Position numbers and translations under genes: made by a program
Notes under the pieces: model-generated
What the model saw: the letters and a program-made list of their open reading frames with translations, nothing else
What the model was told of the DNA's origin: nothing
The model's database searches: none
In this document: piece after piece, positions 52,686 to 60,821 of the stretch
How the letters are laid out: each line of letters starts with the position of its first letter
Position numbering within the stretch: the first letter of the stretch is position 1
NCBI GenBank assembly: GCA_964410625.1
Contig: CAYPHY010000030.1
Location: 1-61,899 of the forward strand
Source: CAYPHY01 sp964410625
Lineage (GTDB): Bacteria > Chloroflexota > Anaerolineae > Promineifilales > Promineifilaceae
Length of the DNA: 61,899 nucleotides
Direction: 5' to 3'

Positions 52686-54371
52686 ATGTACCTGAAAACG
52701 ATTTTCAAGCGACGTGCTATCCCCGCGCACGCTTTTCATCTCTTCGTTGTTGTTGGGCTTAGTGGCTTATTGGCGGTGTTGCTTTCGGCCGCGCATCCCG
52801 TCCATGCGGCGGCGATCACGGTGAATACGACGGCCGATGAGAACAATAACGATGGGGATTGCTCGCTGCGCGAGGCGATTCGGGCGGCAAACCTGGATAC
52901 GGCCGTGGATGCCTGTCCGGCCGGAAATGGGGCCGACACCATTCACTTACCGGCGGGTTCGTATGTTCTGACCCTGGGTAACAGGGGTGAAAACGAAGCG
53001 CAGGGCGGTGACCTGGACATCAAGGGAGACCTGACAGTTCTTGGCGCAGGTCAAGAGACAACGGTGATTGATGCTGCCGGGCTTGACGGTGTCCTCGACA
53101 TTCATTCGGGAAGCGTTGAGCTATTCGCTATGACCATTACCGGCGGCGACCCCGGCTCTCCGAGTGGTGGCGGAATCCGTGTCAATCAGGCGACATTGAC
53201 CGTAAATAGCAGCCGGATTGGGGACAACATTGATCGCGGGGGCATTTATATCGAAGAAGGCGGGGTGGCGACACTCATTGACACCCATGTGGATAGCAAC
53301 CATAGCGATATAAGCTCCGGTGGCATAGGGAACGACGGCACCCTTTACCTCAAAAATAGTCTTGTTAGCGGAAATACGGCCGCCAACAACGGCGGGGGGA
53401 TTTCCAATTATGGAACGATGCTCCTGGTGAACAGCACAATCAGCGGCAACAGCGCCAATATCCATGGTGGTGGCATCTTAAACATAGGTTCTGCGCAGAT
53501 CATCAACACGACCATCACCGCCAACACCGCCGATGCCGATAGCAACGATGTTGGTCATGGGGGTGGTGTTTACAACAGTGCTGGCAGTAGCCCTGGCACT
53601 TTCCAGATGAGAAACAGTATTATTGGCGGCAACTTCGACAATAGCGCCAACTCGATCTGGCCTGACTGTTCCGGGACGCTGTTCAGCGAGGGGTACAACC
53701 TGATAGAGATTGTGACGGGCTGCACCATTACTGGTGACACCACTGGTAACAAGCTCAACGTTGCTCCTGAACTTGGACCGTTGACCAATAATGGCGGGCC
53801 GACGATGACCCATGCGCTTCTTGAGCGCAGTCTGGCCATTGACGCGGGAGATCCAATGGGATGTCTGGATGAGGAGGGGGAGCCATTAACGGCCGATCAG
53901 CGCAACTACATGCGGCCGATGGATGGTAACGGTGATACAGAACCGATCTGCGACATGGGGGCATTTGAGTACCTTTCAAAGGCCCTCCCAACAGCGACGC
54001 CCTCGCCAACACCTACATCCTCCTCTACACCCACACCCACATCCACATCCACAGCGACCGCAACGCCCACGTCCACCAGCGGCCCATCCCCCACGCCGAC
54101 TCATACGGCGACGGTAGGGCCATCGCCAACGGCGACACAGACAGCAAGCCCGACGGCAACACCGACAGATGGCCCATCACCAACGCCGACGGAGACGGCC
54201 ACCCCAACGGCAACTGCTACCGACGGGCCATCTCCTACACCGACAGATACATCTACGCCTGGTCCATCACCGACACCAACCGAGACAGCAACGCCAGGGC
54301 CATCACCAACCGCCACCACACCCTTTGTGCCGAGCCATTGGCTCTATCTACCAGTCAATCTGGATGAGTAG
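52686..54371 (+). CDS. CSLREA-type right-handed beta-helix surface protein (third paralogue)
   Basis: 561 residues, Shine-Dalgarno AAGGAAGG upstream. Signal peptide, CSLREAIRAANLD, beta-helix to ~415 ending in PICDMGAFEYL, then a Thr/Pro/Ser stalk (PSPTPTETATP units) and the same C-terminus PSHWLYLPVNLDE as the first paralogue. The last 74 nt match those at 50991-51064 at all but two positions, pointing to gene conversion or recent duplication. Closest in layout to the 49166 gene. Confidence 0.88.
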   Translation: MYLKTIFKRRAIPAHAFHLFVVVGLSGLLAVLLSAAHPVHAAAITVNTTADENNNDGDCSLREAIRAANLDTAVDACPAGNGADTIHLPAGSYVLTLGNRGENEAQGGDLDIKGDLTVLGAGQETTVIDAAGLDGVLDIHSGSVELFAMTITGGDPGSPSGGGIRVNQATLTVNSSRIGDNIDRGGIYIEEGGVATLIDTHVDSNHSDISSGGIGNDGTLYLKNSLVSGNTAANNGGGISNYGTMLLVNSTISGNSANIHGGGILNIGSAQIINTTITANTADADSNDVGHGGGVYNSAGSSPGTFQMRNSIIGGNFDNSANSIWPDCSGTLFSEGYNLIEIVTGCTITGDTTGNKLNVAPELGPLTNNGGPTMTHALLERSLAIDAGDPMGCLDEEGEPLTADQRNYMRPMDGNGDTEPICDMGAFEYLSKALPTATPSPTPTSSSTPTPTSTSTATATPTSTSGPSPTPTHTATVGPSPTATQTASPTATPTDGPSPTPTETATPTATATDGPSPTPTDTSTPGPSPTPTETATPGPSPTATTPFVPSHWLYLPVNLDE

Positions 54372-54380
54372 GCTCAAAAA

Positions 54381-54411
54381 GAAACCGGGTTTTTCTTAAA
54401 AACCCGGTTTC
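54381..54411 (+). terminator. 14-bp perfect hairpin after the third beta-helix gene
   Basis: GAAACCGGGTTTTT (54381-54394) pairs with AAAAACCCGGTTTC (54398-54411). It is 10 bp past the stop codon. A related inverted pair lies at 56539-56602. Terminator-like in position; no long U-run follows. Confidence 0.65.
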
Positions 54412-54418
54412 TCGTATT

Positions 54419-54472
54419 TGAGACTTTTAGCCGTATTTCTGAGACGGCAAACGGCCGCAATGCGCTTATGAT
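54419..54472 (+). promoter_or_regulatory. TGAGAC direct-repeat promoter (copy 4)
   Basis: TGAGAC at 54419-54424 and 54440-54445, then 21 bp to TATGAT at 54467-54472. Its position shows that ATG 54468 is not a start codon and supports 54534. Confidence 0.75.
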
Positions 54473-54485
54473 GCTTACTAGAAAC

Positions 54486-54518
54486 AAAGCTCTGAGGTCT
54501 CAAAGACCTCAGAGCTTT
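54486..54518. repeat. 15-bp perfect inverted repeat in a 5' UTR
   Basis: AAAGCTCTGAGGTCT and AGACCTCAGAGCTTT with a 3-nt loop. It would form just downstream of the predicted transcription start of the fourth beta-helix gene and 7 nt upstream of its AAGGAG. Same core as 16055-16115. Confidence 0.85.
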
Positions 54519-54533
54519 AAAAAGCAAGGAGTA

Positions 54534-55802
54534 ATGGAAATGTTTAAGCGAAGCATATATCGAGTTTGTATTTTAGTTGTTCTGGTTGGTTTGTTTGTCG
54601 TCCGGCCGACGGCCGTTACCCATGCGGCGACGATCACGGTGGACACGACGGCCGATGATGTGACAGTAAACGGCAACTGCACGTTGCGCGAGGCGATTAT
54701 CGCGGCGAATTGGGATACGGCCGTAGATGGCTGCCTCGCCGGTAGTGGGGCGGATACGATTATCCTGCCCCCTGGAACCTATGTGTTGACCCTGGCCGGT
54801 GCGGGCGAGGATCAGGCACAAACCGGTGACCTGGACATTTCGGATGAATTGACGATTAGCGGCGGTGGCAAGTCCAACACGACGATTGATGGCAATGGGC
54901 TGGACCGCGTGTTTCATGTCCACTGGTACCAAAACCTGACCATCACCGGCGTGCGAATCACCGGCGGTAATAGCGGCACGGATGCCGGTAGCGGTATCTA
55001 CCTCTATACCGGCAGCACGCTGACGCTAAACAGGAGCCGGGTGACGGGTAACGCGCCCTATGGTGGTATCTATGCGGCCCACGAAACGGAAGTGATGCTG
55101 GCCCGCTCGCGAGTAGATAACAATCTGTCCAACATTGACGGCGGCGGTATCTACTCGCTGGGTACGTTGACGATTACCAAAAGCACGGTGGACAGCAACA
55201 CCAGCGCCTTTAACGGCGGCGGCATCTTTGCCTGGGGAACGTTAGAGATGGTGAACAGCACGGTCAGCGGGAATCAGGCGCTGGGCGGTGGTGGTGGTAT
55301 CTTCAGCAGCGGCCAGACCGACCTCTATAACGTGACGATCAGCAACAATGCGGCCGATTTCAAAGGCAACAACAGCGGTGTTGGTGGCGGCGTCTATTTT
55401 GATAGCAGCGCCGGGGCGACATTTAACTTCAGGAATAGCATCATCGCTGGTAACGCCGATAACAGCAACACCGGCTTTGAATATCCCGATTGCTATGGGA
55501 CGTTGACCGGGCAAGGGTACAACCTGGTGGAAGACCTCAGCGGTTGCACGCTGGTCGGCAATTTGACCGGCAACCTCACCGGCGTCAGCCCACAGCTCGA
55601 TGTGTTGAGTCACAATGGTGGCCTGACCATTACCCAGGCGTTGCTGCCCGGTAGCCCGGCGATTGACGCGGGCGACCCGGCTGGTTGTGTCAATCGTTTC
55701 TTGCAGCCGATGGGCTTTGACCAGCGCGACGCACCCCGCCCCGTGGACGGAAATGGGGATGGCACGGCCGTTTGTGACATGGGCGCATTTGAGTTGCAGT
55801 AG
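54534..55802 (+). CDS. CSLREA-type right-handed beta-helix surface protein (fourth paralogue)
   Basis: 422 residues from ATG 54534 (54540 equally possible), after an AAGGAG site. Signal peptide (ILVVLVGLFVVRPTAVTHA), NCTLREAIIAANWD, beta-helix, and an end at VCDMGAFELQ: it stops where the other paralogues begin their Thr/Pro stalk. It thus lacks the stalk and YLPV tail and may be released rather than anchored, or be held by another protein. Strong similarity to the 49166 gene in the first 100 residues. Confidence 0.87.
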   Translation: MEMFKRSIYRVCILVVLVGLFVVRPTAVTHAATITVDTTADDVTVNGNCTLREAIIAANWDTAVDGCLAGSGADTIILPPGTYVLTLAGAGEDQAQTGDLDISDELTISGGGKSNTTIDGNGLDRVFHVHWYQNLTITGVRITGGNSGTDAGSGIYLYTGSTLTLNRSRVTGNAPYGGIYAAHETEVMLARSRVDNNLSNIDGGGIYSLGTLTITKSTVDSNTSAFNGGGIFAWGTLEMVNSTVSGNQALGGGGGIFSSGQTDLYNVTISNNAADFKGNNSGVGGGVYFDSSAGATFNFRNSIIAGNADNSNTGFEYPDCYGTLTGQGYNLVEDLSGCTLVGNLTGNLTGVSPQLDVLSHNGGLTITQALLPGSPAIDAGDPAGCVNRFLQPMGFDQRDAPRPVDGNGDGTAVCDMGAFELQ

Positions 55803-55830
55803 ACGCTTTACCGGAAGGAATGAATTGCGA

Positions 55831-55896
55831 TCCGCGAATTGACACGAATTTACACGAAGCTAATCCTATTTGTGCAAATTCGTGTTAATTCGTGGA
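55831..55896. repeat. CACGAAT-family hairpin repeat
   Basis: GACACGAATTTACACGAA on the left and TTCGTGTTAATTCGTGG on the right, just before the LysE gene. Confidence 0.8.
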
Positions 55897-55915
55897 CTTG
55901 CGGGAGAAGGTTGTA

Positions 55916-56536
55916 ATGATCGCAACTTTACTATTAGCCACCGTTTATGTCCTCGCGCCGGGGCCGGTGAATGTGGCGATTGTGCGCTATAGCGTTCAAG
56001 ATGGCTTCCGCCAGGGGGCGGCCGTTTGCCTGGGTGCACTGGCTGGCGATGCCCTCTATGCGCTGCTGGTCTTTAGCGGGATGAGCGTCTTCCTCGACTA
56101 CCTGCCGGCGCAAATTCTGTTGACGGTTGGAGGGATGGGGGTGTTGTTCTACATGGGCCTGCAGGCGTTGCGGCCGTCTATGGTGCAACTTGGGCAGCCA
56201 GTGACCCAACCGGTCTACCCCTGGCAGCAACCGGTTATCACCTCTCAACAAGCGTTTCGCAATGGGGTGTTGTTGGTCATCGCCAACCCACTGGGGGCGG
56301 TCTTTTGGTCTACGCTGGCAACGACGGCCGCTATTGAGCCAGCCCACCGGCAACTGGATATGGTGCTCGGCTTCTTTGCAATAGCGGCACTGCTTTCGGT
56401 GTTGTTGGTGGTTGTTGCCTCTCAGTTCAAGGCGCTGTTAACCCCTCGTGGACTTCTGGGCGTTTCGCGCTTGTGTGGGGTTGTGTTGATTGGTCTGGGG
56501 GTGAGATTGGGTTTGTTCTTATTGGAGTTGGTCTAG
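55916..56536 (+). CDS. LysE/RhtB family amino-acid exporter
   Basis: 206 residues from ATG 55916 (Shine-Dalgarno AGAAGG); an upstream GTG at 55892 lies in a repeat. Six hydrophobic helices and the family signature near the N-terminus (APGPVNVAIVRYSVQDGFRQG), plus FRNGVLLVIANPLGAVFW in the second half. Exports amino acids or derivatives by proton exchange; the exact substrate cannot be told. The loop between helices 3 and 4 is Pro/Gln-rich. Confidence 0.88.
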   Translation: MIATLLLATVYVLAPGPVNVAIVRYSVQDGFRQGAAVCLGALAGDALYALLVFSGMSVFLDYLPAQILLTVGGMGVLFYMGLQALRPSMVQLGQPVTQPVYPWQQPVITSQQAFRNGVLLVIANPLGAVFWSTLATTAAIEPAHRQLDMVLGFFAIAALLSVLLVVVASQFKALLTPRGLLGVSRLCGVVLIGLGVRLGLFLLELV

Positions 56537-56538
56537 TT

Positions 56539-56602
56539 TAGAAACCGGGTTTCTTGGCGCTCATTCGAGGAGGCCGGCTATTGACTAGAAACCCGGTTTC
56601 TA
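56539..56602. repeat. AGAAACCGGGTTTCT inverted pair
   Basis: TAGAAACCGGGTTTCT (56539-56554) pairs with AGAAACCCGGTTTCTA (56587-56602). Each arm is itself nearly palindromic. It sits just after the LysE stop codon. Confidence 0.85.
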
Positions 56603-56631
56603 TAAGTCGTGGAATGACGTGGAGTATTGAA

Positions 56632-56787
56632 ATGACCATCTTATTTATCCTGATCTGTGTTGGTTTTGTCGTTGGATTGTTGTTGTTGGCGGGGTGGACG
56701 TTTAGCCAATCGGCCGCCGCCTCAATGATGGGTGAAAGTTATCTGTTGGCGGCCGGTGGAACAATAAAAAACCGGCATAGGAATTAG
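56632..56787 (+). CDS. small single-helix membrane protein
   Basis: 51 residues from the ATG at 56632, chosen because GGAG lies ~9 nt upstream. One hydrophobic helix (ILFILICVGFVVGLLLLAGW) and a short polar C-terminus. No family recognised. Could be a real small protein or a chance frame; a larger frame from 56554 would start inside a hairpin repeat and is unlikely. Confidence 0.4.
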   Translation: MTILFILICVGFVVGLLLLAGWTFSQSAAASMMGESYLLAAGGTIKNRHRN

Positions 56788-56831
56788 TCGCCTCGATCTA
56801 TGTACTGCGGGACGAGGCCGAACGACTACCG

Positions 56832-56891
56832 CGCAAAGAGGCAAAGCGCACGAGGAAAAGCTTAGCGAACTTTGCGTCTTTGCGTGAGCCA
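56832..56891. repeat. GCGCAAAGAGGCAAAG hairpin
   Basis: GCGCAAAGAGGCAAAGCGCACG and TTTGCGTCTTTGCGTG form opposing arms, a variant of the GCAGAGG family. Confidence 0.7.
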
Positions 56892-56910
56892 TTTTTTCGG
56901 GGAGAACGAG

Positions 56911-57183
56911 ATGGACGAGTTGGAAAAAGGGGAATTAATCTGGACATGGCGAGAGAAGATTGTTGGCGAAGCACGGAAGGCAGGGTTACGGGAAGGGCAG
57001 CGGATTGGGCGGCGGGAGATGCTGGTTAATTTACTGCGCGGGAAGTTTGGCAGCTTGCCGCAAAGCATGATCGGCTATCTCCAGAACATTGATGATCCGG
57101 CCGCTCTTGATGCGTTGGGGATGCAGCTGCTAACGGCCGCTTCGTTAGACGAGATCGTATTACCTGACGCGCACTTCGGTTGA
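56911..57183 (+). CDS. C-terminal-only homologue of Rpn/DUF4351-type proteins
   Basis: 90 residues from ATG 56911, with Shine-Dalgarno GGGGAGA. It contains the Gly/Arg/Glu-rich hinge (REGQRIGRREMLVNLLRGKFG) and helical tail (PQSMIGYLQNIDDPAALDALG) that close Rpn-type proteins, but no nuclease core. The tail resembles that of the pseudogene at 2608-3208 (TRLNEIEDIDTLRKL). It may be a truncated relic, or a small protein with a regulatory role. Confidence 0.55.
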   Translation: MDELEKGELIWTWREKIVGEARKAGLREGQRIGRREMLVNLLRGKFGSLPQSMIGYLQNIDDPAALDALGMQLLTAASLDEIVLPDAHFG

Positions 57184-57272
57184 TGGCTGGTAACCATGTA
57201 GACAACAGCGGATGAAGAAATAAACGGATGGGCAACCGACATCCGTTTCTTTCCTTATCCGTTGTTGTCTGC

Positions 57273-58067
57273 TCAGACTATCCCCCGTACCGCCCATGCA
57301 CGGGCAGACAGGGTGATCGTGCCATCGGCCGCCTGCGGCAAAGCGGCTTGCAGTCGTTGTTGCAGCGCAAGTCGTTGTGACTCGCTCAGTTTCGCCACAT
57401 AACTGGGGGCGGCGCCCACGCCACCGAGAAAAGGCTGCCAAAAATCATCAAAATCGGCAAAGACCCTGGTCACTTCGATTGCTCGCACGGTGACATCGTG
57501 CAGGCCGCTATCGAGGAATAGCTGCCGCAGTCCGAACTCGCGGGCCAGGGGAGAACGAGTGCCCTGGTCGAGGTGAGCCGCATTCGCATCAAGCGCAATC
57601 GCCGCATCCCAAAAGTAGCGCACCATCTCCATCCCCCCAGCGTAATCCCAGACATAGGCGGCCACAGTGCCACCAGGCTTTGTCGCCCGCATCATCTCGG
57701 CCGTTGCTTGCTGGGGCTGCGGGACAAAGTTGAGCACAAGCCCCGCAACTGCTACATCGAAGGCGTTGGATTCAACGGGAAGGGATTCGGCCTGGGCGAT
57801 TTCAAAACGTAAGCGCGGGTCCTGATTGGTCTGGCGGCCGAAGTTGATGAAGGCAGGAGAGGAGTCAATCGCCAGAATTTCCTTGGGTGCTTTGGCCTGG
57901 AGGATGGAGTGGCTCAGTATGCCTGTGCCACATCCGACATCCAACCAACGCTTTTCAGGAGCAATGGGCAGCCAGTGGACGAATTCTTCCGCCACCAACC
58001 TGCTCCAGCGGCCCATGAAGCGTTCATAGGCGTCCACACCCCCCCACGACTCAGTTGGCTGTTGCAT
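57273..58067 (-). CDS. class I SAM-dependent methyltransferase
   Basis: 264 residues from ATG 58067 (AAGGAG upstream). Motif I LDVGCGTGILS, acidic motif II AIDSSPAFI, AQAESLPVESNAFDVAVAGLVLNF (motif post-II/III) and RATKPGGTVAAYVWD: a Methyltransf_11/25-type fold. Resembles UbiE/small-molecule methyltransferases; substrate unknown. Single gene, surrounded by CATCCGT/ACGCAGATG repeats. Confidence 0.87.
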   Translation of the reverse strand: MQQPTESWGGVDAYERFMGRWSRLVAEEFVHWLPIAPEKRWLDVGCGTGILSHSILQAKAPKEILAIDSSPAFINFGRQTNQDPRLRFEIAQAESLPVESNAFDVAVAGLVLNFVPQPQQATAEMMRATKPGGTVAAYVWDYAGGMEMVRYFWDAAIALDANAAHLDQGTRSPLAREFGLRQLFLDSGLHDVTVRAIEVTRVFADFDDFWQPFLGGVGAAPSYVAKLSESQRLALQQRLQAALPQAADGTITLSARAWAVRGIV

Positions 58068-58082
58068 CTTCTTTCTCCTTCG

Positions 58083-58190
58083 AAAAGTAGCAACGAATTG
58101 GCGCAAAGATTGCTGCGCGAATTAACTCGGATAAATAGTTACGCAGATGACGCGGATAAAGCGCTGATGACGCTGATTGTGCACCTCGAT
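58083..58190. repeat. ACGCAGATGACGCGGAT repeats
   Basis: GGCGCAAAGATT, TTACGCAGATGACGCGGAT and related units between galK and the methyltransferase gene; also at 59378-59420 and 60660-60705. Confidence 0.7.
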
Positions 58191-58193
58191 TGC

Positions 58194-59372
58194 CTAGTCC
58201 TTTGTGGTGGTTCGTGGCATGCGTAGTTCCTGAAATTTAGTTACATCAGCGCCACCTACCGGTCGACAGACGTAGATCGCCGGGGTTAGGTGGGTGGCCG
58301 TTTCATAGCTTTTCTGGACAGCCGGGACAAATTCATCGGCCGCGCTGCTGGCAACGAGGGCGACGGCACAACCGCCGAAGCCTGCGCCGGTCATCCGCGC
58401 CCCAAAGCAGCCGGGTTGTGCCTGGGCGATTTCGACCATTGTGTTCAGCGCGGGGCTGGAGACTTCAAAGTCATCGCGTAGGCTGTCGTGGCTGGAGTTC
58501 ATCAGACGGCCGAGAGCGGCCGCATCACCCGCGAGCATGGCCGTGCGAGCCTGGAGAACACGGCCGTTTTCAGTGATCACATGGCGGGCGCGGCGGCGGG
58601 TGGTTTCGTCCAGTTCCCCCGCCCGCGCTTCAAAAGTAGCCAGGTCTACATCGCGCAAGGCACGGACATCAAAGTGAGTAGCGGCCCTTTCGCACTGCTG
58701 GCGGCGTTCGTTATAGGCGGAGTCCACCAGGCCACGCCGCGTGCTGGTGTCGAGGATGATAACGGCCGTATCCGGGGGCAGCGGCACAGCTTCCGTTTCC
58801 AGGCTGCGGCAATCAATGAGCAGCGCGTGTCCCTCCTTTCCGGCGGCGGAGATCATCTGGTCCATAATGCCGGAGTTGACGCCGATCCATTTGTTCTCGG
58901 TCAGTTGGCCGATTTTAGCCATTGCGGTCGGTTGCCATGCTTCGCCGGAGAGGGCGAGGAAGGCACGGGCGGCGGCCATCTCGACCGCGGCCGAGGAGGA
59001 TAGCCCCGCGCCGATTGGTACATCTCCGACGATGACCCCTTCCCAGCCATTGAGCTGGTAGTCATGCTCTTGCAACGCCCAGGCGACACCCTTAATGTAC
59101 TCGATCCAGTTTGGTTGGCTGCGTTCGAGATTGTCCAGGTCGAAGCCGGTACTTTCTCCCATGTCGAGGGAGTGGAGCAGTACACGGCAGTCGGTGCGCG
59201 GCCGCAGGGCGATCCACACCGCGCGGTCAATCGCCATTGGCATCACAAAGCCGTCGTTGTAGTCGGTATGTTCGCCAATCAGGTTGACGCGGCCAGGGGC
59301 ACGGACGAGAAAGGTCGGCCGTGTGTCATAGCGTTCATTGAATGCTTGAATGAGTTGTTGTTGGAGGTTCAT
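58194..59372 (-). CDS. galK: galactokinase
   Basis: 392 residues, the normal size. Phosphorylates galactose at C1 using ATP, the first committed step of the Leloir pathway. GHMP-kinase signatures are all present: galactose-binding GRVNLIGEHTDYNDGFV (GEHTDY 33-38), phosphate loop GAGLSSSAA (121-129), catalytic Asp171 in GIMDQM, and C-terminal GAGFGGCAVAL. The final residues (RTTTKD) are encoded in a low-complexity stretch. It follows galT on the same strand; the true spacing is shorter than drawn because the gap between them is artificial. Confidence 0.96.
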   Translation of the reverse strand: MNLQQQLIQAFNERYDTRPTFLVRAPGRVNLIGEHTDYNDGFVMPMAIDRAVWIALRPRTDCRVLLHSLDMGESTGFDLDNLERSQPNWIEYIKGVAWALQEHDYQLNGWEGVIVGDVPIGAGLSSSAAVEMAAARAFLALSGEAWQPTAMAKIGQLTENKWIGVNSGIMDQMISAAGKEGHALLIDCRSLETEAVPLPPDTAVIILDTSTRRGLVDSAYNERRQQCERAATHFDVRALRDVDLATFEARAGELDETTRRRARHVITENGRVLQARTAMLAGDAAALGRLMNSSHDSLRDDFEVSSPALNTMVEIAQAQPGCFGARMTGAGFGGCAVALVASSAADEFVPAVQKSYETATHLTPAIYVCRPVGGADVTKFQELRMPRTTTKD

Positions 59373-59438
59373 ATGGTTACGCAGATGACGCAGATTAAAC
59401 GCGGATAACGCGGATTTTTTATTGTCTCATTGTTCATT

Positions 59439-59538
59439 NNNNNNNNNNNNNNNNNNNNNNNNNNNNNNNNNNNNNNNNNNNNNNNNNNNNNNNNNNNNNN
59501 NNNNNNNNNNNNNNNNNNNNNNNNNNNNNNNNNNNNNN
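59439..59538. other. 100-N assembly gap with identical 55-nt flanks
   Basis: 59384-59438 is repeated exactly at 59539-59593. As with the first gap, a single 55-mer overlap explains this, here within ACGCAGATG and TTCATTG simple repeats. Merging removes 155 positions between galK and galT. Confidence 0.9.
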
Positions 59539-59581
59539 GATGACGCAGATTAAACGCGGATAACGCGGATTTTTTATTGTC

Positions 59582-60640
59582 TCATTGTTCATTGTTCATT
59601 GTCCCATTGTTCATTTCTCGATAATGTGTTTCCGACAGCTCGCGCAGCCGTGCGGCCGCTTGTTCGGCCGTCAGGTCGCGTTGGGCTTCGCCGAGCATCT
59701 CGAAGCCGACCATGAATTTTCTGACGGTGGCCGAGCGCAGCAGGGGCGGGTAGAAGTGTGCGTGGAGTTGCCAGTGGGATTGCTCCCCCTCGGAGTAAGG
59801 TGCACCGTGCCAGCCCATCGAATAGGGGAAAGAGGTCTCGAACAGATTGTCGTAGCGGGTTAGCAGGTGTTTAAGGCTATCGGCCAATGCGTTGCGCTCG
59901 TCATTGTTCAGATCAGGCAGGCGCAAGACCTGACGGCGGGGCAGGAGCAGGATTTCAAAAGGCCAGATCGCCCAATAGGGGACGACAGCCGCCCAATGCT
60001 CATTCTCAACCACCAGCCGCTCCCTTTGCTCCAGTTCTAAATTGACATAATCGAGCAGAAGCGGACGACCGTGTTCGGCAAAGTAGGCTTGTTGCCGTTC
60101 GTTCTCCTTACGCGGCTCGTTGGGAAGCTGATCCAGCGCCCAGATTTGACCGTGCGGGTGGGGGTTCGATGCGCCCATCATCGCCCCTTTGTTTTCAAAG
60201 ACCTGTACCCAGCGATAGGTCTGGCCGAGTTCGGCCGTTTGTTCCGCCCAGAGATCAATGACCCGGCGAATGTCGGGCAACTCCATTTCCGGCAGCGTGA
60301 GGTCGTGACGCGGCGAAAAACATACAACTCGACAAACCCCCTCGACACTATTGGATTGCAACAGGGGATGAGGATTTGTCATAGAGGGCGTGTCAGGAAG
60401 CAACGCCGCAAAATCGTTGTTAAAGACAAAGGTATGCTCGTAATCGGGGTTGCGGACGCCTCCGGCGCGTTCGTTGCCGGGACAGAGGTAGCAGGCGGGA
60501 TCATAGGCAGGGCGTTCGTCGGGCGGCCGCTTCTCCACCTGTCCCAGCCACGGCCGCTTCGTGCGGTGCGGCGAGACAAGAACATATTCGCCGGTCAACG
60601 GGTTAAAGCGGCGGTGAGGATGTTCGGTTGGGTCAAACAT
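59582..60640 (-). CDS. galT: galactose-1-phosphate uridylyltransferase
   Basis: 352 residues. Exchanges UMP between UDP-glucose and galactose-1-phosphate through a uridylylated histidine. NPHPHGQIWA supplies the HPH motif (161-163, nucleophile His163). Cys50 and Cys53 (CYLC) match the zinc site of the bacterial enzyme. The last residues (MNNGTMNNEQ) are encoded by a TTCATTG repeat that overlaps the natural end. Forms the Leloir pair with galK downstream; no galE-like gene with clear specificity is adjacent, though the SDR at 12493 is one in the window. Confidence 0.96.
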   Translation of the reverse strand: MFDPTEHPHRRFNPLTGEYVLVSPHRTKRPWLGQVEKRPPDERPAYDPACYLCPGNERAGGVRNPDYEHTFVFNNDFAALLPDTPSMTNPHPLLQSNSVEGVCRVVCFSPRHDLTLPEMELPDIRRVIDLWAEQTAELGQTYRWVQVFENKGAMMGASNPHPHGQIWALDQLPNEPRKENERQQAYFAEHGRPLLLDYVNLELEQRERLVVENEHWAAVVPYWAIWPFEILLLPRRQVLRLPDLNNDERNALADSLKHLLTRYDNLFETSFPYSMGWHGAPYSEGEQSHWQLHAHFYPPLLRSATVRKFMVGFEMLGEAQRDLTAEQAAARLRELSETHYREMNNGTMNNEQ

Positions 60641-60654
60641 AGTGTTCTGTCCTT

Positions 60655-60820
60655 AGAAAACAGTTACGCAGATGACGCTGATCCTTCGCTGATTACGCGG
60701 ATTTTCATTGTGTACACATAGGGTACACACAGGACTACCACGGATGTTCAATCTCTCATCCGTTTTATTCTTCATCCGTTGTTGTCTTATCCACTAATCT
60801 CCCAGTCTCCCAATCTCCTC
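60655..60820. repeat. ACGCAGATG, CATCCGT and CTCCCAATC repeats
   Basis: Three simple-repeat families in succession between galT and the hydrolase gene. No gene seen. Confidence 0.7.
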
Positions 60821-60821
60821 C

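Noticed and set aside
54468..54533. ATG 54468 as start of the fourth beta-helix gene
   Set aside because: It lies inside the -10 box of the TGAGAC promoter and upstream of the predicted transcript start; ATG 54534 has an AAGGAG site.
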